The notes under the pieces: generated by a model | The model's database searches: none | Told to the model about the DNA's origin: nothing | The model's input: only the letters and a program-made list of their open reading frames with translations | Translations under genes and position numbers: made by a program | Shown: one piece after another, positions 1-7,764 of the stretch | Numbering within the stretch: position 1 is the stretch's first letter | Layout: the number at the start of each line of letters is the position of its first letter | From: Campylobacter sp. | Lineage (GTDB): Bacteria > Campylobacterota > Campylobacteria > Campylobacterales > Campylobacteraceae | Direction of reading: 5' to 3' | DNA: 28,723 nt | NCBI RefSeq assembly: GCF_020024835.1 | Contig: NZ_JAHHTD010000016.1 | Location: 1-28,723 of the forward strand

Positions 1-1297
1 GGCTTGGATTGTTAATTTTTTTATATTTTTGATTTAATCTTTTGATATTTTTTTTATAATAAGCTTGAATAGATAATAAACTTGGAGTTTTATAAATTAG
101 TTTTCCGTTTTTAAAAATAAGATTTAGCATTTCTTTTGAATGTAATTTTTGATAACTTAAAACTCTTTCATTATAATCATATAATTTATCAAAATATATT
201 TGGTTATTTTTATAATATCGAATTAATTTTTTAAATGATGGTAGGGTAGTTTTATTAGCTTGTTCGCTAATTTTTATTTTAGGAATAATATTGCCATTTT
301 TTTCTATGGCAACTAGTTTATAAACTGCTCCAAAAATAGGTGAGCTTGCTGAGGTAATAAGATTTTCGCCAACCCCAAAACCATCAATTGGAGCTTTATT
401 TTTTAAAAGTTTTGAAATTTTTACTTCATCTAAAGCATTGCTAGCAAATATTTTACACGTATGTAGATTGTTTTCATCTAGCATTCTTCTTGCTAATTTA
501 GATAATTTTAAAATATTTCCAGAATCTATGCGTATGGCATAATTTTTTAAGTTTTTATTTTGAATTTTTTTAAAGATAAAAATAGCATTTTTGATTCCTT
601 GAACGCAATCATAAGTATCAACTAAGAGTGTAATATCGTTTTGATAGATTTTACAATAGGATTTAAAAGCTTCAATTTCATTATCATGCATTTGTATCCA
701 AGAGTGAGACATAGTGCCGCTAATAGGAATATGAAAAATTTTTCCTGCTAAAGTATTTGCAGTAGCATCAAAACCACCTATAAAAGCAGCTCTTGCACCA
801 TTTATAGCAGAATCTCCTCCGTGAGCTCTACGTGATCCAAATTCTAGGAGTATTTTTTTATTGGCATTTAAATAAATTCTAGAAGCCTTAGTAGCAATTA
901 AACATTGGTGATTTAGAGTCAAAAGTATAAAAGTTTCTAACAATAAAGCTTCAATAATTGGCGCTTTAATATACAATAAAGGCTCATTTGCAAATACGCA
1001 TTCTCCTTCTTGAATGCTATACATATCACCACTAAATCTAATTTTTGAAATATAATCTAAAAATTCAGAATCAAATTTATTGGTATTTTTTAGATAGCAA
1101 ATATCTTCATCTGTAAAAGAAAAATTTTTTATATGATTTATAATTTGTTCTAAACCAGCATAAATAGCATAACTCGCATTATCTGGAGCCTGTCTAAAAA
1201 AAACCTCAAAATAGGCTATTTGTTTATGCTTATTTTGCTTAAAATAAGCATAAGCCATAGTTAATTCATAAAAATCACATAATAGAGTATGATTCAT
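1..1297 (-). CDS. pncB: Nicotinate phosphoribosyltransferase, 3' end outside window
   Basis: The predicted enzyme joins nicotinate and PRPP to form nicotinate mononucleotide, the first step of Preiss-Handler NAD salvage, in the cytoplasm. I translated 432 codons from the ATG at 1297, and the frame is still open at the window edge. Bacterial homologues run about 400-490 residues, so little is missing. The N-terminus carries the family signature DFYELTMA. GSRRAHGGDSA, GGFDATAN and GTMSHSW follow, and His198 in the last motif aligns with the conserved active-site histidine. The start lies 14 bases after the ftsZ stop on the same strand, so it is probably cotranscribed with ftsZ, and no good Shine-Dalgarno is visible. 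A hairpin at 1299-1322 covers the junction. As I recall, this gene does not follow ftsZ in C. jejuni. Family assignment is confident; substrate preference is inferred from the family. Confidence 0.9.
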   Translation of the reverse strand, partial: MNHTLLCDFYELTMAYAYFKQNKHKQIAYFEVFFRQAPDNASYAIYAGLEQIINHIKNFSFTDEDICYLKNTNKFDSEFLDYISKIRFSGDMYSIQEGECVFANEPLLYIKAPIIEALLLETFILLTLNHQCLIATKASRIYLNANKKILLEFGSRRAHGGDSAINGARAAFIGGFDATANTLAGKIFHIPISGTMSHSWIQMHDNEIEAFKSYCKIYQNDITLLVDTYDCVQGIKNAIFIFKKIQNKNLKNYAIRIDSGNILKLSKLARRMLDENNLHTCKIFASNALDEVKISKLLKNKAPIDGFGVGENLITSASSPIFGAVYKLVAIEKNGNIIPKIKISEQANKTTLPSFKKLIRYYKNNQIYFDKLYDYNERVLSYQKLHSKEMLNLIFKNGKLIYKTPSLLSIQAYYKKNIKRLNQKYKKINNPS

Positions 1298-1298
1298 A

Positions 1299-1322
1299 AG
1301 ATGGATTTATTTTAATCCATCT
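1299..1322 (-). promoter_or_regulatory. Hairpin across the ftsZ stop codon, before the pncB start
   Basis: AGATGGATT (1299-1307) and AATCCATCT (1314-1322) form a perfect 9-bp stem with a 6-base loop. The hairpin includes the last codons and stop of ftsZ and ends 2 bases before the pncB ATG. No T-run follows it on the minus strand, so it is not a standard terminator. It could limit pncB translation unless ribosomes finishing ftsZ open it, or it could protect the ftsZ mRNA end. The pairing is seen directly; the function is inferred. Confidence 0.5.
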
Positions 1323-2415
1323 GACGTCGTAAGAATGCTGGAACATCGAGTTGAGAAATAACTTCTTCATCAAAACCACCACTAGCTTTACGTAAATTCA
1401 TATAGGAATTTTTTTTATTTTCCTCTTGTTCTTTTGCATGATTTTCATTTTTGTCTTCAAAACCGGTAGCTATGATAGTTACTTCTACTCTATCTCCCAT
1501 AGACTCATCAGTGGTAATTCCAAATATTACTTTTGCATTCTCATCTGATTCATCGCTAATACTTTGAGTTGCTTGAGAAATTTCAATAAGTGAGCATTCT
1601 GGACCCACTTTATAATGAATAATAACACCCTTTGCACCCTTCATAGTCATACCATCTAACAAAGGAGATTCTATAGCACTTTCTAATGCTTCCATAATGG
1701 CATTTTCACCTTCACCTTGTCCTACGCCCATTAAAGCTAGACCTCTATGACTCATAACGGTTCTAACATCTGCAAAATCCACATTGATATCGCCATTTTC
1801 TAGGAGTATAGAAACCATTCCTCTGACAGCTCTTGTTAGAATGTCATCTACTAATTTGAATGCTTCTTTAATCCCTGCTTTTTTAGGGAGTATGCTAAGA
1901 AGTTTTTCATTTTGGATTACAATAATAGAATCACTTTCTTTTTTTAATTCTACTAAACCTACTTCAGCAAGTTTTTTTCTTTGTTTGCCTTCAAATGCAA
2001 AAGGCATAGTTACTACTGAAACAGTTAGAGCGCCAGCTTCTTTTGCTGCTTGAGCAACTACTGGAGCTGCTCCGGTACCAGTTCCACCTCCAAGACCAGC
2101 AGAGACAAATACTATATCACTTTGAGATAGGGCTGCTTTAATTTCTTCAAAACTTTCTCTTGCACTTTCAGCACCTATTTCTGGTTGCATACCTGCACCA
2201 AGCCCCTTAGTCTTTTTTTCTCCGAGTTGAATTTTTGTTTTAGCTAAAGATTTCATTATAGCTTGTGCATCGGTATTTGCAGATATAAGATCTAGATCGT
2301 TTAATCCCATATTTACCATATGATCTATCATATTTCCACCGCCACCACCGCAGCCAATTACCTTAATTTTAGCACCTTTTGTGTGTTGCATTTCTTCCAC
2401 CAAAAATTCACTCAT
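1312..2415 (-). CDS. ftsZ: Cell division protein FtsZ
   Basis: This is the tubulin-like GTPase that polymerises into the division ring at midcell. The 367 residues fit the family. The tubulin signature GGGTGTG lies at 109-115 and the T7 synergy loop NGDINVDFADVR at 207-218, so both halves of the GTPase site are present. A short charged linker (about 322-350) leads to the conserved C-terminal tail DVPAFLRRQ (357-365), which in other bacteria binds FtsA and other tethers. The ATG at 2415 is preceded by a purine-rich ribosome site (AGGAG). The gap to ftsA upstream is only 12 bases and pncB follows directly, so the three genes are probably one transcript. Nothing looks damaged. Confidence 0.98.
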   Translation of the reverse strand: MSEFLVEEMQHTKGAKIKVIGCGGGGGNMIDHMVNMGLNDLDLISANTDAQAIMKSLAKTKIQLGEKKTKGLGAGMQPEIGAESARESFEEIKAALSQSDIVFVSAGLGGGTGTGAAPVVAQAAKEAGALTVSVVTMPFAFEGKQRKKLAEVGLVELKKESDSIIVIQNEKLLSILPKKAGIKEAFKLVDDILTRAVRGMVSILLENGDINVDFADVRTVMSHRGLALMGVGQGEGENAIMEALESAIESPLLDGMTMKGAKGVIIHYKVGPECSLIEISQATQSISDESDENAKVIFGITTDESMGDRVEVTIIATGFEDKNENHAKEQEENKKNSYMNLRKASGGFDEEVISQLDVPAFLRRQMD

Positions 2416-2427
2416 TCTATTCTCCTA

Positions 2428-3801
2428 TTAGAACTGATTTATAAGTTTATTCCATATTTTAGAAAAAGCACTTGGTCTTTTTTCTTTTTTTATTTCAGTT
2501 TTTTTTAAATCTTCTTGTTCTTCTCTAAGGATTTGTTCATCTTGAAAAATTTCTTCAAACTTTTCTTCTTCCTCTTCTTTTATGATAAGACTCTGCTTAA
2601 CTTGTTTGTTGATAAATTCAGGCTCACCTTTATATCTTAGTTTTTCGTTTGAGTCTAATTCATAAGGAGTAAAATACCCACCACCATAGAGACAAAGTCC
2701 AATTGCACAACTATTTTCTGGATCGTCAAAAATTTCTTTAAAGCCATCCATTGTATCTTTTTTTGCACTCGCTATTCTAACAGCTTTATTATCAAAATAA
2801 GCTGAAGCAAACTTATCAAGTCCTGCAAATTTTGTCATACCTCCGGTTAAAACTATACCAGCTCCAGCTTGATTAGCATTTGCGTTATCACTTAATATTT
2901 TTGCTAATATTATGAGAGTTTCTTCTATTCTTGCATAAATTACATTAGAAATAACTTCTATTGAAACTTCATTTTTTTTCTTTTCATCACCCATATATGG
3001 GATTTGTATTAATGAATTTTCATTTTGTGCTAATGATGCGTAATTGAGTTTTAATTTTTCAGCTTCTTTTGGAGGCGTGTGCAATGCTATAGAAAGATCG
3101 TTTGTTATATTTACTGAACCAATTTGCAAACATTCATTATATCTTACGGAATTTCCTGCGTGAATAATCATATCACAAACTGCACCACCCATGTCTATTA
3201 ACACAGCACCTAATTCTTTTTCGCTATCATCAAAACAAGCAATTGATGAAGCATAACCGGATAAAACGATATTATCCACTCTAAGATCAGCTAGCTCTAC
3301 TGCTTTTTTTAAATTTTTTATATGAACTTCTTGGGAAATAACAATATGAGTAGAAACTTCTAAACGATTTCCACTCATTCCTAAAGGATCTTCTACGTGT
3401 TCTAAATCATTGACTTTAAAATTATAAGGCAATACATGGATAATTTCATACCCATTTGGTATATTTGCGGTATGTTTAGCTGTGCTAACGGCTCTATGAA
3501 TTTCTTTAATGCCTATTTCTTGATTAGGGATATTTACAACTCCTATGCTATCTACACTTTTTGCATATGCTCCAGATATAGAAATGATTACTTTATCATA
3601 ATGCACTCCTGACATCATTTGAGTATTATAAACAGCTTCTTCAATGGATTTTGATGCTAGTTCGATATTGGTAATAGCTCCTTTTTTCACTCCACTAGAT
3701 TTTGATTTGCCAAAACCTATAATTTTAAGTCCTTCTTCACTTTTTTGTGCTAAAATCGCACACGTTTGCACAGAGCCTAAATCAATTCCTAATATATTCA
3801 A
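2428..3801 (-). CDS. ftsA: Cell division protein FtsA
   Basis: This actin-fold ATPase tethers FtsZ filaments to the inner membrane. The 457 residues open with the nucleotide-binding signature GIDLGS (5-10). GGAVCDM in the middle and GGMTKFAGL in the C-terminal half are the other phosphate/adenosine-side motifs. The last residues (SAFSKIWNKLINQF) look like the amphipathic membrane-targeting helix. Before them lies a very acidic, Glu-rich stretch of about 40 residues, which makes the protein longer than E. coli FtsA (420). The start is TTG, not ATG: the initiator at 3801-3799 overlaps the upstream TGA stop in TTGA, AGGAAG lies just upstream, and an in-frame TAA 5 codons upstream leaves no alternative. 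This arrangement suggests translational coupling to the ppiD-like gene. Confidence 0.96.
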   Translation of the reverse strand: MNILGIDLGSVQTCAILAQKSEEGLKIIGFGKSKSSGVKKGAITNIELASKSIEEAVYNTQMMSGVHYDKVIISISGAYAKSVDSIGVVNIPNQEIGIKEIHRAVSTAKHTANIPNGYEIIHVLPYNFKVNDLEHVEDPLGMSGNRLEVSTHIVISQEVHIKNLKKAVELADLRVDNIVLSGYASSIACFDDSEKELGAVLIDMGGAVCDMIIHAGNSVRYNECLQIGSVNITNDLSIALHTPPKEAEKLKLNYASLAQNENSLIQIPYMGDEKKKNEVSIEVISNVIYARIEETLIILAKILSDNANANQAGAGIVLTGGMTKFAGLDKFASAYFDNKAVRIASAKKDTMDGFKEIFDDPENSCAIGLCLYGGGYFTPYELDSNEKLRYKGEPEFINKQVKQSLIIKEEEEEKFEEIFQDEQILREEQEDLKKTEIKKEKRPSAFSKIWNKLINQF

Positions 3802-5279
3802 CTTGCACTTCCTTTATAGTATCGTTTAATTGGATAGAGTTCAATTAATTTTTTCAACAATTCTTTTTTTAAAATTGCTTGTTTTGTTTGTCTTGCACTT
3901 TGTTCTATAATAAACTGATAAATTTTACTTTTTTCCTCATTTTGTAATTTTTGTCCGCTAATTTCATAAACAATAGCTTTGTTATCAAATAAAACATAAG
4001 ATTTTTGTTTATTTGAGTCAAATACTTGCATTAAAAATTCACTAAATTCAGTGTTATTCATTATTTTATCATCAACTTTAGAGTTTTTACCAGAATCTCT
4101 ACTATAAGTTCCTATATCCATACCTTTAAAATTTTCTAAAGCATTTTTAGCTTTTTTTTCAAGTATTTTTTTAGCCTCATTTTTGATATAAATTTTTTCA
4201 ACTTCTTTTTTAGCTTGTTCAAAAGTTTTAGTTTGTATAGGATTTATTTTAATAACTTGTGCAATCATATAACCATTTTTAAATTTAAAAGGTTTTATAA
4301 AATCTTTTGCTTTACTTTTTTGTATTATTTTTAAAGGATAATAAATATCTGCATCATCAATAGTAACATTTTTATCAAATTTTAATTCTCCTTTTTTAAG
4401 TGCAATATAGGTTTCATTAGCTTTAATTTTTAAATTTGATAATTCAAAATCTTTTATAACTTTATCTTTGCTATTTTGCAGACTCAAAATTTTGCCATTA
4501 AAATCTTTATAGTCATTTTTGTTTTCTTCATAAAATTTTTCAAGTTCTTTTTCATCTATTTGTGCTTTGCTAGGTTCTAAAAAATATGTTGCTAATTCGT
4601 AACTTGGCTCAGTTTTATATAAATTTTTATTTTTTTCCCAAATTTGATGAAGTTCTTTTTCGTTTATTGGGATATTTTTATCATCAACATAAACAACTTG
4701 AATTTTTAATTTATCTTGCATCAAAAAACTTGCCGCAAACATTTCGAGTTCATTTTCTTTTAAAGGTAAATTAAAAATAGCGTTTATTTTTTTTAGCAAT
4801 AACTCATCATGAATTATTTTCTCATAACTTTTAGGGGTGTAATTATTTCTTGAGAGGATATCATAATAGATGTGTTTATCAAAGGCACCTGAATTATTTT
4901 GAAAAATTTTTTGATGAGCAAGATCGTAGGCAATTTCTTCTTTGCTCACACTTAGTCCTAATGCTTTTGCATACGAAAGAAGTAATTTTTCTTGTATTAA
5001 TTCATCTATTGCTTGGTTGTCTAGTTTATCTTTTAATGCTTGCTCTTGAGTATAGTTTCCATTATTAAGTTGAGAATAATAGTTAAATAATTGAGAATAT
5101 TTAAGATTAAATTCATCATAACTTATCTTCTCATCACCTACCTTTGCAACAGCATTTGCACGATCTGTGTTAAAGTCATAACTACCCCAACCAACAAATC
5201 CTGCACCTACAAAAGCAACAACGCTAATCCAAATAGTTACAACTAAATATTTTTTGTGATGTTGCATCCAAGTGAGCAT
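3798..5279 (-). CDS. ppiD: PpiD/SurA-like periplasmic folding protein, membrane anchored
   Basis: This is a predicted inner-membrane-anchored periplasmic chaperone. One transmembrane helix (about 12-33) follows a short basic cytoplasmic N-terminus, and a SurA_N-type helical domain spans about 37-190. The C-terminal half resembles the end of a parvulin region (FKNGYMIAQVIKINP, then an amphipathic TFEQAKKEVEKIY helix). I do not see the GGDLG-type parvulin core, so prolyl isomerase activity is doubtful. At 493 residues it is shorter than E. coli PpiD (623). The ATG at 5279 has GGGGA upstream and a TATAAT at 5317-5312. Its stop overlaps the ftsA start, so this gene probably heads the ppiD-ftsA-ftsZ transcript. 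In C. jejuni the corresponding gene is cj0694. The general family is secure; the enzymatic activity is not. Confidence 0.85.
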   Translation of the reverse strand: MLTWMQHHKKYLVVTIWISVVAFVGAGFVGWGSYDFNTDRANAVAKVGDEKISYDEFNLKYSQLFNYYSQLNNGNYTQEQALKDKLDNQAIDELIQEKLLLSYAKALGLSVSKEEIAYDLAHQKIFQNNSGAFDKHIYYDILSRNNYTPKSYEKIIHDELLLKKINAIFNLPLKENELEMFAASFLMQDKLKIQVVYVDDKNIPINEKELHQIWEKNKNLYKTEPSYELATYFLEPSKAQIDEKELEKFYEENKNDYKDFNGKILSLQNSKDKVIKDFELSNLKIKANETYIALKKGELKFDKNVTIDDADIYYPLKIIQKSKAKDFIKPFKFKNGYMIAQVIKINPIQTKTFEQAKKEVEKIYIKNEAKKILEKKAKNALENFKGMDIGTYSRDSGKNSKVDDKIMNNTEFSEFLMQVFDSNKQKSYVLFDNKAIVYEISGQKLQNEEKSKIYQFIIEQSARQTKQAILKKELLKKLIELYPIKRYYKGSAS

Positions 5280-5311
5280 TTTTTCCCCAATCAGTTAAAA
5301 TTAAACTAGCA

Positions 5312-5317
5312 ATTATA
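5312..5317 (-). promoter_or_regulatory. Probable -10 element of the ppiD-ftsA-ftsZ-pncB operon
   Basis: A perfect TATAAT reads on the minus strand here, 32 bases upstream of the ppiD start. Campylobacter vegetative promoters usually lack a clear -35 box, and none is visible. It predicts a leader of about 25 bases. The call rests on the hexamer and its position. Confidence 0.5.
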
Positions 5318-5353
5318 AGCAATTTGTGATTAATAAAAAATTAATTTTTAAAA

Positions 5354-5932
5354 TTAAGATAAATTTGTTTCAGCTAAATAAATAGTTTTGCATGAATTTT
5401 CTATTAAATCTATAATTTTTCCAAGCTCATAACTTGTTCTACCATAAGCAAAAATTCCATAGCCTTTTATCACAGCAAAATTTTGCTTTCGTTCTAGCAT
5501 ATAACGATAAATTTCAGTTTGAGATCTATCTTCCCAATCTTCATAATTTTTAGGATTATAGACGCGAATTTCATCTAAAAAAATTTCTCCAAAATAATCT
5601 TGTGGTGTTATAAAATCGTGATTTAAACTCATAGAAAGAGTATAAGAAGGACAAGCAAAACATATAAATTTTGCTTCGGGTATATTTTCATAGATGCTTT
5701 TGTGAATTTCACAATCTTGACTTGCTTCATTCCAACTATAATCTTTACTAAATTTTAATACACTAAGATTTTTTTCACTAATTTGACTTAAAAAAGCATC
5801 ATTTTTGTTTATAATAAAAGAGCTTTGCGAAAGTTTAGCTGAAATAGAACCATGATAAATTCCAAAAAAATTTTTTTTAAACATAGAATCAGATAGGATT
5901 TGAATTTGAGAAATGATATTATCTTTATTCAC
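5354..5932 (-). CDS. Class II aldolase/adducin-fold protein with altered metal-site residues
   Basis: The 192 residues align with the class II aldolase (fuculose-phosphate aldolase/adducin head) fold along their length. GSISAKL (28-34) matches the usual GN-S phosphate loop, and the helix around SQDCEIHKSIY (71-81) and KGYGIFAYGRTSYELGK (156-172) match conserved blocks. The metal site is not conserved. Compared with E. coli FucA Glu73, His92, His94 and His155, this protein has Asp73, Phe92, Cys94 and Tyr158. A zinc-dependent aldolase reaction is therefore unlikely, and it may be a binding or structural protein. The gene has its own promoter facing away from rsmH and ends 74 bases before the ppiD start, so it may feed into the division operon. 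The fold is fairly sure; the function is unknown. Confidence 0.75.
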   Translation of the reverse strand: MNKDNIISQIQILSDSMFKKNFFGIYHGSISAKLSQSSFIINKNDAFLSQISEKNLSVLKFSKDYSWNEASQDCEIHKSIYENIPEAKFICFACPSYTLSMSLNHDFITPQDYFGEIFLDEIRVYNPKNYEDWEDRSQTEIYRYMLERKQNFAVIKGYGIFAYGRTSYELGKIIDLIENSCKTIYLAETNLS

Positions 5933-5961
5933 TAAGAGCCTTTTTTTAAACTTAATTAAGG

Positions 5962-5970
5962 TATTATACT
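5962..5970. promoter_or_regulatory. Overlapping divergent -10 elements between the aldolase-fold gene and rsmH
   Basis: The block TATTATACT holds candidate -10 hexamers on both strands. The plus strand has TATTAT (5962-5967) or TATACT (5965-5970) for rsmH; the minus strand has a perfect TATAAT (5968-5963) for the class II aldolase-fold gene. The distances to the starts (about 28 and 31 bases) suit both. A 10-bp perfect palindrome CTTAATTAAG lies next to it at 5951-5960. This was read from sequence only. Confidence 0.5.
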
Positions 5971-5997
5971 AAAAATAAAAATAAATTAAGGTTTAGT

Positions 5998-6915
5998 TTG
6001 AATAGTCCGCATATTCCAGTTTTATTAGAAGAGGTTTTAGAAGTTTTTAAAGATTTAAAGCAAGGAGATTTTTTAGATTGCACTCTTGGTTATGCTGGTC
6101 ATAGTAGTGCTATTTTAAAAGCTCATCAAAAGATAAATTTATTTGCTTGTGATAAAGATATAGAGGCTTTAAATTTTTCTAAAAAAGTATTAAGTAGTTT
6201 TCCTAATAAGATTATATTTAGACATATAGGTTTTAAAGATATTTTAAAAGAAATTCCGCTTTTAAATTTAAGGGGTATATTGGCTGATATAGGGGTTTCA
6301 TCTTTGCAACTTGATAAAAACGATAGAGGATTTTCCTTGCAATCTGATTTTCTTGATATGAGAATGGATCAAAGTCAAAAGTTAAATGCAAAAGATATTG
6401 TAAATTCATATTCTCAAAAGGATTTAGAAAGAATTTTTAGAGAATATGGAGATTTACATAATCTTTCTCAAACTTTAGCACATAAAATTATACAAAGTAG
6501 AAGCGTAAAAGAGATTTTAAGTGCAAAGGAATTAGCTAATATTATTGGTACTGCTAAATTTAATGGACGTAATATAAGTGTAGCTTTGCTTGTTTTTCAA
6601 GCATTACGTATAGAAGTAAATAATGAATTAGGTGAATTGAAAAGTTTGCTTTTGGAAATTGAAAAGGCAAAACTAAAAGATTGTAAATTTGCTATTATTA
6701 GTTTTCATTCTTTAGAGGATAGGTTGATAAAAAATACTTTTAAAAGATGGGAAAAAGAATGTATCTGTAGTGATCAAGCTATGAGGTGTGAATGTGGTAA
6801 AAATCATAGTCTTGGTAAAATTCTTAGTAAAAAAGCTATAAGTGCATCAAAAGATGAAGTAAGATATAATAGCAGATCAAGTTGTGCGAAAATGCGGATT
6901 TTTCATTTTAGGTAA
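5998..6915 (+). CDS. rsmH: 16S rRNA m4C1402 methyltransferase RsmH (MraW)
   Basis: This enzyme methylates N4 of C1402 in the 16S rRNA P-site using S-adenosylmethionine. The 305 residues fit the family. The N-terminal HIPVLLEEVL is typical, and the SAM-binding motif appears as DCTLGYAGHS in place of the usual DGTxGxGGHS. The family blocks LADIGVSSLQLD...RGFS, ALRIEVNNELGEL and ISFHSLEDRLIK follow. A C-terminal Cys cluster (CIC...CEC) matches the usual pattern. The start is TTG at 5998 with TTAAGG upstream; the following residues NSPHIPVLL match the family N-terminus. The FtsL-like gene begins 3 bases after the stop, repeating the rsmH-ftsL order of the classical division cluster. Confidence 0.96.
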   Translation: MNSPHIPVLLEEVLEVFKDLKQGDFLDCTLGYAGHSSAILKAHQKINLFACDKDIEALNFSKKVLSSFPNKIIFRHIGFKDILKEIPLLNLRGILADIGVSSLQLDKNDRGFSLQSDFLDMRMDQSQKLNAKDIVNSYSQKDLERIFREYGDLHNLSQTLAHKIIQSRSVKEILSAKELANIIGTAKFNGRNISVALLVFQALRIEVNNELGELKSLLLEIEKAKLKDCKFAIISFHSLEDRLIKNTFKRWEKECICSDQAMRCECGKNHSLGKILSKKAISASKDEVRYNSRSSCAKMRIFHFR

Positions 6916-6918
6916 GTT

Positions 6919-7764
6919 ATGATTGATGATGATTTTTTAAAAGAAAAACAAAATATACGAGAAAAGATGCTCAAATACTCAAGAGCCGTTAAAGAAGGTA
7001 AGGCTTATGAGGTATATCATCATAAATTAAACGAGAGCGATCGTATTTTAAAAAATAGAATAAATCATAAAAAAAAACCTAGATTTGTAGATTTTGATGA
7101 TGAATATGAAATTAAGCCAAAAAAACAATCATCTATTTATCTTAAAGAGGATTTGATTAATGTTAAGTTAGAAGAAAAAAAGCCATCTAGCATAAAATTA
7201 TTTTTTTTAAAAAATAAAAATAATAAAAAAAATACAATACATTTTAAAAAAAAAGAGATTGAACATACAAAAGAAAATAAACTAAAATTTTCTAAGATTA
7301 TTGCACAAAGTAATGCTTATGTAGTTTGTAAAATTCAAAATTTTAAAGAAAAACAAAGGCAAAATAAGCAAGAAAATAAACAAAATCAAAAAAATAAGAA
7401 TTCCTACGAAATAGAAGAAAAAGCTATACAAGAACAATTTTTAGTTAAAAAACAAGATTACCCACAACAAGAACAAAGTGAAAATTATATTACTGAAGAT
7501 AAATATGAGTTATTAGATGGTATAAAAACAGAAGAAAATAAAAATTTAAGTTTAAAGAATTTATTTTACGCAGGAGCTATTTTGTTTTTTACTTTGTTAG
7601 TTTTTTTACCACAAATTTATATTAGAAATCAAATTTATTATATTAGTAGAGATATTGCAGATTTGCGATCACAAGAGTGGATTTTAGATGAAGAAAACAA
7701 AGAACTTCAAAGACAACTTGAATCTATATACTTTCAAAATCAAGTTTTAGATTTTTTAGATTAG
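6919..7764 (+). CDS. FtsL-like membrane protein with long cytoplasmic extension
   Basis: The 281 residues have three parts. About 210 residues are hydrophilic, very rich in Lys, Glu, Gln and Asn, and probably disordered. A single transmembrane helix follows at about 213-233. The short periplasmic tail of about 45 residues is predicted coiled coil (ISRDIADLRSQEWILDEEN and the following repeat). The last two parts have the size and layout of FtsL/DivIC, the bitopic divisome proteins. The gene starts 3 bases after rsmH, the position ftsL occupies in many bacteria. FtsL sequences diverge too much for a firm call by eye, so I leave the symbol empty. The cytoplasmic part is unusually long, since E. 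coli FtsL totals 121 residues. Two A9 tracts (near 7070-7078 and 7246-7254) are possible slippage sites. The stop overlaps the convergent gene by 4 bases. Confidence 0.7.
   Translation: MIDDDFLKEKQNIREKMLKYSRAVKEGKAYEVYHHKLNESDRILKNRINHKKKPRFVDFDDEYEIKPKKQSSIYLKEDLINVKLEEKKPSSIKLFFLKNKNNKKNTIHFKKKEIEHTKENKLKFSKIIAQSNAYVVCKIQNFKEKQRQNKQENKQNQKNKNSYEIEEKAIQEQFLVKKQDYPQQEQSENYITEDKYELLDGIKTEENKNLSLKNLFYAGAILFFTLLVFLPQIYIRNQIYYISRDIADLRSQEWILDEENKELQRQLESIYFQNQVLDFLD

Noticed and set aside
1784..2053. Plus-strand open frame opposite ftsZ
   Set aside because: It is a shadow of a strongly conserved gene; the product has no recognisable domain and there is no ribosome site or promoter.
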